Position numbers and translations under genes: made by a program. Below are positions 1 through 5,867 of a DNA stretch of 6,953 nucleotides, one piece after another. A model generated the notes under the pieces. The model worked only from the letters and a program-made list of their open reading frames with translations. It ran no database searches and was not told the origin of the DNA. The stretch lies in the NCBI GenBank assembly GCA_027079895.1, contig JALWUZ010000208.1, positions 1 through 6,953 on the forward strand. The letters are read 5' to 3'. The stretch is from Anaerolineae bacterium (GTDB taxonomy: Bacteria > Chloroflexota > Anaerolineae > B4-G1). Within the stretch, counting starts at the first letter, position 1. Each line of letters starts with the position of its first letter.

Positions 1-1
1 G

Positions 2-2554
2 TACACCACCGACTCGCGGGCTGTGGATCAATACGTCTGGAACCACCCCGACCACATCATCCTCTTCGCCGCCGGCAACGAGGGGGTGGACGCCAACGGC
101 GACGGGGTGGTGGATTTGGTCTCGGTGGGCAGCCCCGCCACCGCCAAAAACTGCATCACCGTCGGCGCGACGGAGAACAACCGCCCCAGTCTCTCCATCA
201 CCTGGGGGGAGGCCTGGCCTGCGAACTTCCCCGCCGACCCGATCAACAGCGACCACCTGGCCGACGACCCCGACGGAATGGCCGCTTTCAGCAGCCGGGG
301 GCCGGTGGAAGACGGCCGCTACAAGCCCGATGTCGTCGCCCCCGGCACGTTCATCATCTCCACCCGCTCCTCCGTCGCCAGCGAGACCGGCTGGGGGGAG
401 GTGAACGCTTACTACGAGTACATGGGCGGCACCAGCATGGCGACCCCGTTGGTCGCTGGGGCCACCGCTTTGGTGCGCCAGTTCTACACCGACGAGGAGG
501 GCATCACCCCGTCGGCGGCTCTGGTGAAGGCGACGCTCATCAACGGCGCGACCGACATCAACCCCGGCCAGTACGGCACCGGCGCCGGCCGCGAGATTCC
601 CGGCCCGCGTCCCACCAACGTCGCCGGCTGGGGACGGGTGAACATCGCCCACTCCATCTTCCCCACCGCGCCGCGCCGCCTGCTCTACGAAGACCAGACG
701 ACCGGCTTGAACGCCGGCGCGACCGACACCTACACCTACACCGTCCTGGACTCCTCCGAACCGTTCCAGGTGACGCTGGTCTGGAACGACTACCCGGCCT
801 CGACCGCTTCCAACGGCGGCCTGGTCAACGACCTCGACCTGGAGATCACCGGGCCCGGCGGCACTTACCACCCCAACGGTCTCTCCACGGCGGACCGGGT
901 CAACAACGTCGAGAACATTGACATCGCCTCCCCCCAGACCGGCCTGTACGTCGTCACCGTCTCCGCCTACAACGTTCCCCAGGGGCCGCAGCCCTACGCC
1001 CTCGTCGCCTCCGGGGCCATCACCCTCTACACCGCCCCGCCGCCGCACATAACCGCCATCAGCCCGGCCAGAGGGGTCAACACCGGCACCGTCCACGTCA
1101 CCCTGTCCGGGACCGGATTCGCCGCCGGGGCCGCCGTCAAACTGACCCACAGCGGCCGGCCGGACATCGTCGGGAGCAACGTCACCGTGCCGAGCACCAC
1201 CACCCTCACCTGCGATTTCGACCTGGACGGCGCACCCATCGGCCCGCGCGATGTCGTCGTCACCAATCCAGACGGGCAGAGGGGCACGCTGGCCGCCGGA
1301 TTCACCATCTTACTGCCGCCGGCCCCCGATGTCACCGTTGACAAGAGCGTCGTCGGCAGCGACTTCCAGCCGGGCGACCCCGTGACCTTCACGCTGCGGG
1401 TCTCCAACCAGGGCCAAAAGACAGCCCACCGTCCGGTGGTGAGCGACCCGCTGCCGTCCGAGATCGTCAATCACTCCTGGACCAGCACCCTCCCCATCAC
1501 CCTGGTGACGGGCACCTCCTACCGCTGGAACCTCCCCCCGCTGACCGTCGGCGCGGGCGTGGTCATCACCATCTACGGACGGGTCGCCAACGGCTCTGTA
1601 GGCTCTGTACACTGGCCGGTCGTCAACACCGCCTCCGTCTCCGACCCCGACGACATCACGCCGGGCAACAACACCGACAGCGCGTCGCTGGGGAAAGCCT
1701 ACGTCTACCTGCCCCTGATTCTCCGCACCTGGCCGCCGGTGCCCGGTGCGGCCACGCTGAACGCCATTGACAACAGCGACGGCGACGAGAACTACACCGT
1801 CAGTTGGAGCGCGGCCGACCGAGCCACCACCTACCTCCTCCAGGAAGCCACCAACTCCTCTTTCTCCAACGCGACGACTGCCTACTCCGGCACGGCCACC
1901 TCTGTGGAGATCACCGGCCAGGCGCGGGGCGTCACCTACTACTACCGCGTGCAGGGGCACAACTCATGGGGGGCCGGCGGCTGGAGCAACATCCAATCCG
2001 TCCTCGTCCCAGAACTCGATCCCATCGTCAACGGCGACTTCGAGTCCGGCGCCTACGGCTGGACGGAGTACTCGTCCAACGGGTACGACATCATCGTCAG
2101 CAACATCGGCATCACCCCGCACAGCGGCAGTTGGCTCGCCTGGCTGGGCGGCGCAGATGATGAGATCTCCTACGTCCAGCAGCAAGTGACCGTCCCGGCC
2201 TCCCGGCCCTACCTCTCCTACTGGCACTTGATCTCCTCAGGGGATGTTTGCGGCTATGATTTCGGCTACGTCCTGGTCAACGGGAACGCTGTTGAGACGT
2301 ACAACTTGTGCTCGAGCGCGAACACCAACGGCTGGGTACAGCACACGGTCAACCTGAGCGGCTACGCCGGGCAGTCCATCACCTTCCAGATTCGGGCCGA
2401 GACCGACTCCTCGTTCAACAGCAGCCTGCTCGTGGACGATGTCTCCTTCCAGGCGAGCGAGGTGACGGCACAGGGGCCGCCTGCGGGCGACGGGCTTCCA
2501 TTCGTCCCGTCCGGGCCCAAGATGTCCCCGCCCGGCCGGACATTCGGCGATTGA
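2..2554 (+). CDS. Secreted multidomain subtilisin-like serine protease (S8, KP-43 type), 5'-partial
   Basis: Extracellular endoprotease of the subtilase family, cut by the left window edge; 850 residues are visible, numbered from the first in-frame codon at base 2. A GTG at base 23 is in frame but is not the start, because family-like sequence (DSRAVDQYVW) runs across it. Seen: oxyanion-hole Asn in AAGNEG (residue 26, codon 77-79) and nucleophile Ser in GGTSMATP (residue 145, codon 434-436). The catalytic Asp and His must lie upstream, as must any signal peptide. Order after the catalytic part (to about 220): KP-43-like C-terminal beta-barrel with LVNDLDLE and NNVENIDI (about 225-340); IPT/TIG-like Ig fold (348-437); DUF11-like domain (442-564); a YVYLPLILR block (567-575); fibronectin-III-like domain (579-670); a beta-sandwich starting NGDFESG and ending LLVDDVSF (673-819), probably ligand- or surface-binding. 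A Pro/Gly-rich tail follows, with no LPXTG or terminal membrane segment. Protease identity is very secure; the accessory-domain names are by pattern. Confidence 0.96.
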   Translation, partial: YTTDSRAVDQYVWNHPDHIILFAAGNEGVDANGDGVVDLVSVGSPATAKNCITVGATENNRPSLSITWGEAWPANFPADPINSDHLADDPDGMAAFSSRGPVEDGRYKPDVVAPGTFIISTRSSVASETGWGEVNAYYEYMGGTSMATPLVAGATALVRQFYTDEEGITPSAALVKATLINGATDINPGQYGTGAGREIPGPRPTNVAGWGRVNIAHSIFPTAPRRLLYEDQTTGLNAGATDTYTYTVLDSSEPFQVTLVWNDYPASTASNGGLVNDLDLEITGPGGTYHPNGLSTADRVNNVENIDIASPQTGLYVVTVSAYNVPQGPQPYALVASGAITLYTAPPPHITAISPARGVNTGTVHVTLSGTGFAAGAAVKLTHSGRPDIVGSNVTVPSTTTLTCDFDLDGAPIGPRDVVVTNPDGQRGTLAAGFTILLPPAPDVTVDKSVVGSDFQPGDPVTFTLRVSNQGQKTAHRPVVSDPLPSEIVNHSWTSTLPITLVTGTSYRWNLPPLTVGAGVVITIYGRVANGSVGSVHWPVVNTASVSDPDDITPGNNTDSASLGKAYVYLPLILRTWPPVPGAATLNAIDNSDGDENYTVSWSAADRATTYLLQEATNSSFSNATTAYSGTATSVEITGQARGVTYYYRVQGHNSWGAGGWSNIQSVLVPELDPIVNGDFESGAYGWTEYSSNGYDIIVSNIGITPHSGSWLAWLGGADDEISYVQQQVTVPASRPYLSYWHLISSGDVCGYDFGYVLVNGNAVETYNLCSSANTNGWVQHTVNLSGYAGQSITFQIRAETDSSFNSSLLVDDVSFQASEVTAQGPPAGDGLPFVPSGPKMSPPGRTFGD

Positions 2555-2562
2555 GGGAAGTC

Positions 2563-2566
2563 GAGG
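2563..2566 (+). promoter_or_regulatory. Shine-Dalgarno site for the AGPS-like oxidase
   Basis: GAGG lies 5 bases before the ATG at 2572, within a purine-rich run (GAGGGAAG at 2553-2560, GAGGGGAG at 2563-2570). It supports the 2572 start over the in-frame open stretch that reaches back to 2308 inside the protease gene. Confidence 0.6.
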
Positions 2567-2571
2567 GGAGT

Positions 2572-4254
2572 ATGGCTCGCTCACATCCGCACTGGTGGGG
2601 CTGGGGACGGCAGGACCACCGTCCCCCTTTGGAAGAGAACCCCGATTTCTGGCCCACCATCCAGAAATGGCTCGCCCTGCCCGACGAGGCGGTCGCCAAC
2701 GAGACGCCGCCCGTCCCGCTGGACGAGATCACCCTGCGCCCCACCAGGTTGGACGACCCGGTGCTCGTCTCCCTGCGTCGGCTGCTGGGGGAGGAGGCGG
2801 TGCGAGTGGACAAACCGGCCCGCGTCGGCCACGCCTACGGCCAATCCTACGGCGACTTGGTGCGGCTGCGGGCTGGATACGTCCCCAACCCGCCGGACGC
2901 CGTCGCCTACCCCGCCGACCAGCGCGACGTGGCCGCTCTGCTTTCCTGGGCGGCGGAGCGGGACATCGCGCTGATACCCTACGGCGGCGGCACCTCCACC
3001 GCCGGCCGATTGGAGCCGCCGACCGACGGGCGTCCCGTCGTCACCCTCGACCTGAGCCATCTGAACCAGGTGCTTTCGGTGGATGTCCGCTCCCGCACGG
3101 CCCGCGTCCAGGCCGGAATTGATGGCCCGTCCCTGGAAACGCACCTGAACGACCAGGGACTCACCCTGGGGCACTTCCCCCAGTCCTTCGAGTTCTCCAC
3201 CCTCGGCGGCTGGGTCGCCACCCGCTCCGTCGGACAGCAGGCCCTCACCTACGGCACGATTGATACCCTCGTCCAGGCGGTGCGGGTCGTCACCCCGGTA
3301 GGAATCCTGACGGCGGGGGACTCGCCGGTGGAGGACGCCGGGCCGAATCTGCTGCAACTGCTCATCGGTTCCGAAGGGGCCTATGGCGTCATCACCGAAG
3401 CCGTGCTGCGCCTTCGTCCCCTGCCGGCGGTGCGCGACTATCGCGGCGTGCTCTTCGAAAGTTGGGAGGAGGGGCTGGAGGCCGTCCGCGTCATCGTCCA
3501 GGAGAGCGACCTGCGTCCGGCCCTCATCGCCCTGTTCGACCACTCCGCCGTGGCCGCCTACACGCTCCTCAATCACGAGCAGCGCGGCCTGCGCCGCATG
3601 GCCGACGCCCTGGGACGGTACATCAAACCCCGCCGGGCCGACTTCTCCCCCGGCGACCGGGCCCTGTTGCTGCTGGGGTTCGAGGGGGAGGGGGGCTGGA
3701 CTGCGCAGCAGTGGCGTCAGGCCGGCAAGATCTGTGACGAGTGCCACAGCATATCGCTGCTCAGAAACCTGAGCCAGCACTGGGCGCGGATGCGTTACGC
3801 TCTGCCCTACCTGCGCGACATCCTCATCTCCCACTCGGTGCTGGTGGGGACGCTGGGGACGGCCGCAACCTGGGCCAGCCTGCCGCGTATTTATGCCACG
3901 ATGGTCGGAGCGATGAAGGGGGCGGTCATCGCCTCCGGCGGCGGGCCGGGCTACGTGATGGCCCATCTCTCCCACGCCTGCGCCCAGGGAGCCGCCATCC
4001 AGGCCACCTTCTTGGGGCGGCAGGTGGGGGACGGCGACCCGCTCGCCCTCCAAGCCCAGTGGGAGACGGTGCGCCAGGCCGTCGCCGAGGCCGTCGTCTC
4101 GGCCGGGGGACGGATGCTCTCCTACAACGGCTTGCGAACCGTCCACACCCTGCCCGATGACCGGACGAACGGCCTGCGGGAGCGCGTCCTGCGCTCCATC
4201 AAGGAGAGCCTGGACCCGCTCGACATCCTGTGGAGCGGCGACCGGCGCGGATGA
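2572..4254 (+). CDS. FAD-binding oxidase of the alkyl-DHAP synthase (AGPS) type, divergent active site
   Basis: A 560-residue flavoprotein of the VAO/PCMH superfamily whose closest recognisable relative is alkyldihydroxyacetonephosphate synthase, the ether-lipid enzyme that swaps the acyl chain of acyl-DHAP for a fatty alcohol. Seen: N-terminal HWWGWG (7-12), YGQSYGDLVRLRAGYVPNPP near 90-108, the FAD pyrophosphate loop PYGGGTS (136-142), HFPQSFEFSTLGGW (about 201-214) followed by TRS and TYG, and GSEGAYGVITEA (266-277); together these give a good FAD_binding_4 domain. The C-terminal cap has WARMRYALPYLRD and AHLSHACAQGAA (464-475), which match AGPS in layout. Odd: the histidine triplet expected near the C-terminus (SHHHG) reads SYNG at 517-520, and the aromatic pair after the SH motif reads IQATF (476-480). 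No signal peptide or membrane segment, so cytosolic. The start at 2572 is set by the SD site and the family N-terminus, 17 bases after the protease stop. The substrate is not assignable; ether-lipid synthesis is doubtful. Confidence 0.85.
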   Translation: MARSHPHWWGWGRQDHRPPLEENPDFWPTIQKWLALPDEAVANETPPVPLDEITLRPTRLDDPVLVSLRRLLGEEAVRVDKPARVGHAYGQSYGDLVRLRAGYVPNPPDAVAYPADQRDVAALLSWAAERDIALIPYGGGTSTAGRLEPPTDGRPVVTLDLSHLNQVLSVDVRSRTARVQAGIDGPSLETHLNDQGLTLGHFPQSFEFSTLGGWVATRSVGQQALTYGTIDTLVQAVRVVTPVGILTAGDSPVEDAGPNLLQLLIGSEGAYGVITEAVLRLRPLPAVRDYRGVLFESWEEGLEAVRVIVQESDLRPALIALFDHSAVAAYTLLNHEQRGLRRMADALGRYIKPRRADFSPGDRALLLLGFEGEGGWTAQQWRQAGKICDECHSISLLRNLSQHWARMRYALPYLRDILISHSVLVGTLGTAATWASLPRIYATMVGAMKGAVIASGGGPGYVMAHLSHACAQGAAIQATFLGRQVGDGDPLALQAQWETVRQAVAEAVVSAGGRMLSYNGLRTVHTLPDDRTNGLRERVLRSIKESLDPLDILWSGDRRG

Positions 4255-4265
4255 CCCGTTCACCC

Positions 4266-4290
4266 CGTCCTCGCGCCCCGCGTGAGGACG
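4266..4290 (+). other. Intergenic 11-bp stem-loop
   Basis: Bases 4266-4276 (CGTCCTCGCGC) pair with 4280-4290 (GCGTGAGGACG) through ten Watson-Crick pairs and one G-T wobble, around a CCC loop. It sits 12 bases after the oxidase stop and 14 bases before the SD sequence of the carboxypeptidase. The downstream sequence (AGAAACTCAACC) has no T run, so it is not a textbook intrinsic terminator. Processing site, 3'-end stabiliser or attenuator are the plausible roles; which one is unknown. Confidence 0.6.
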
Positions 4291-4304
4291 AGAAACTCAA
4301 CCCA

Positions 4305-4311
4305 AGAGAGG
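4305..4311 (+). promoter_or_regulatory. Shine-Dalgarno site for the M32 carboxypeptidase
   Basis: AGAGAGG ends 5 bases before the ATG at 4317. It favours this start over the in-frame ATG at 4251, which overlaps the oxidase stop as ATGA but has no comparable site in front of it. Confidence 0.7.
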
Positions 4312-4316
4312 AAATT

Positions 4317-5825
4317 ATGGAAGACAAACTCAAGGAACTGAAAGCCCGTCTGTTAGAGGTTCACGACCTGAAAGCCGCCGCGCAACTTCTGACCTGGGAC
4401 CAGAACACCTATATGCCGCCGGGCGGCGCGGCGGCCCGTGCCCGCCAGACCGCTCTCCTGCAACGGCTGGCCCACGAGAAGGCCACCGACCCGGCCATCG
4501 GCCAACTGCTGGACGACCTGCGCCCCTACGAGGAGAGCCTCCCCTACGACTCCGACGACGCCAGCCTCATCCGCCTCGCCCGGCGGGACTACGAGCAGGC
4601 GATCAAGGTGCCGCCGGAGTTCGTGGCCCGCTTCTACGCCCACCAGGCCCGCACCTACCAGGTCTGGACGCAGGCCCGCCCCGCCGACGACTTCGAGATG
4701 GTGCGCCCGTACCTGGAACAGACCCTCGACCTGAGCCGTCAACTGGCCGATTTCTTCCCCGGCTACGAGCACATCGCCGACCCGCTGATCGCCCTCACCG
4801 ACTACGGGATGACCGTCGCCGACATCCGGGCCGTCTTCTCCGCGCTGCGGGAGGAGTTGGTGCCCCTCGTCCGCGAGATCACCGCCCGCCCGCCGCTGGA
4901 CGATTCCTGCCTGTACCGCTACTTCCCGGCTCAGCCGCAGTTGGACTTCGGGTTAGAAGTGGTGCAGCGGTTCGGCTACGACCTCAATCGCGGGCGACAG
5001 GATCGCTCCCCGCACCCCTTCACGACCGAGTTCTCCGTCAACGACGTGCGCATCACCGTCCGCGTCAACGAGCATGACCTGGGGGACGCGCTCTTCAGCG
5101 CGTTCCACGAGTCCGGCCACGCGATGTACGAGCAGGGGGTAGCCCAGGAGTACGAAGGGACGCCGCTGGCCGGCGGCGCCTCCGTCGGCGTCCATGAGAG
5201 CCAATCCCGTCTCTGGGAGAACCTGGTGGGCCGCAGCCTCCCCTTCTGGCGTTATTTCTACCCCCGCCTCCAGGCCGCCTTCCCCGACGCGCTGGGGAGC
5301 GTGCCGCTGGACACTTTCTACCAGGCCATCAACAAGGTGCGCCCCTCCCTCATCCGCACCGACGCCGACGAGGTGACTTACAACCTGCACGTGATGATCC
5401 GCTTCGACCTGGAACTGCAAATGCTGGAAGGGACGCTGGCGGTGCGGGATTTGCCGGACGCCTGGCGGGCCCGCTACGAGTCCGACCTGGGGATCGCCCC
5501 GCAGGACGACCGGGACGGGGTGTTACAGGATGTCCACTGGTACGGGGAGATGATCGGCGGGATGTTCCAGGGGTACACGCTGGGGAACATCATGGGGGCG
5601 CAGTTCTTCGAGGCCGCGTTGCAGGCCCACCCGGAGATCACGGCGGAGATGGAGAAGGAGGGGGATTTCAGGACACTGCTCTCCTGGCTGCGGGAGAACA
5701 TCCACCGGCACGGGCGGAAGTTCACGGCGCAGGAACTGGTCGAGCGCGTCACCGGCGAGCCGTTGAGCGTCGCCCCCTACATGCGCTACCTGCGCCGCAA
5801 GTACGGCGAACTGTACGGACTGTAA
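4317..5825 (+). CDS. Carboxypeptidase Taq family metallopeptidase (M32)
   Basis: Zinc-dependent metallocarboxypeptidase that removes residues one at a time from peptide C-termini; family members are cytosolic and broad in specificity. The 502 residues match the usual family length of about 500, so the gene looks complete. Seen: N-terminal LLTWDQNTYMPPGG (about 24-37), the zinc site HESGH (264-268, an HEXXH motif with Glu265 as catalytic base), the third ligand in GVHESQSRLWEN (Glu294), IRTDADEVTYNLH (346-358), and the C-terminal block GVLQDVHWYGEMIGG followed by GYTLGNIMGAQ. No signal peptide or membrane helix is present. It begins 62 bases after the oxidase stop behind a good SD site; the ATG at 4251 would add 22 Arg/Pro-rich residues unlike the family N-terminus. 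It may finish degradation of peptides taken up after extracellular proteolysis by enzymes such as the upstream subtilase, but that link is inferred only from adjacency. Confidence 0.97.
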   Translation: MEDKLKELKARLLEVHDLKAAAQLLTWDQNTYMPPGGAAARARQTALLQRLAHEKATDPAIGQLLDDLRPYEESLPYDSDDASLIRLARRDYEQAIKVPPEFVARFYAHQARTYQVWTQARPADDFEMVRPYLEQTLDLSRQLADFFPGYEHIADPLIALTDYGMTVADIRAVFSALREELVPLVREITARPPLDDSCLYRYFPAQPQLDFGLEVVQRFGYDLNRGRQDRSPHPFTTEFSVNDVRITVRVNEHDLGDALFSAFHESGHAMYEQGVAQEYEGTPLAGGASVGVHESQSRLWENLVGRSLPFWRYFYPRLQAAFPDALGSVPLDTFYQAINKVRPSLIRTDADEVTYNLHVMIRFDLELQMLEGTLAVRDLPDAWRARYESDLGIAPQDDRDGVLQDVHWYGEMIGGMFQGYTLGNIMGAQFFEAALQAHPEITAEMEKEGDFRTLLSWLRENIHRHGRKFTAQELVERVTGEPLSVAPYMRYLRRKYGELYGL

Positions 5826-5831
5826 AATCTT

Positions 5832-5851
5832 GCCCCCTGTCCGAAGGGGGC
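5832..5851 (+). other. Short GC stem-loop between carboxypeptidase and PBP genes
   Basis: GCCCCC (5832-5837) pairs with GGGGGC (5846-5851) around the 8-base loop TGTCCGAA, 6 bases after the carboxypeptidase stop and 6 bases before the PBP Shine-Dalgarno sequence. On the + strand no T run follows. Read on the - strand it is followed by AAGATTTTAC, a weak T tract, but no - strand gene is present to end there. It may be a weak terminator or may damp translation of the next gene. Confidence 0.4.
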
Positions 5852-5857
5852 GGTAGC

Positions 5858-5862
5858 GGAGG
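5858..5862 (+). promoter_or_regulatory. Shine-Dalgarno site for the class A PBP
   Basis: A strong GGAGG core lies 5 bases before the ATG at 5868 and fixes the start of the penicillin-binding protein. It is close behind the 5832-5851 hairpin. Confidence 0.75.
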
Positions 5863-5867
5863 ATTCT

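Noticed and set aside
23..25. GTG at 23 as the start of the protease
   Set aside because: S8-like sequence is already in frame before it, and the catalytic Asp and His must lie further upstream, so the gene is cut by the window edge.
1310..1960. 216-codon - strand open frame inside the protease
   Set aside because: Antisense shadow: Gly/Arg/Val-rich, no domain, fully inside well-supported DUF11 and FN3-like coding sequence.
2308..2571. Upstream in-frame extension of the oxidase overlapping the protease 3' end
   Set aside because: The overlapping part encodes the conserved end of the protease beta-sandwich in another frame; the extension is Arg-rich, while family-like sequence and an SD site begin at 2572.
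2581..4263. 560-codon open frame on the - strand opposite the oxidase
   Set aside because: It mirrors a gene with clear FAD-oxidase motifs. The translation is Gly/Val/Arg/Gln-rich low-complexity sequence with no recognisable domain, as expected antisense to GC-rich coding DNA.
4230..4316. Longer N-terminus for the carboxypeptidase (starts at 4230 or 4251)
   Set aside because: M32 proteins normally begin close to the helix encoded from 4317, which has a strong SD site; the added residues are Arg/Pro-rich and overlap the oxidase end or the hairpin.
4255..4316. Promoter or intrinsic terminator in the oxidase-carboxypeptidase gap
   Set aside because: No recognisable -35/-10 pair and no T run after the hairpin; only a stem-loop and an SD site can be supported.
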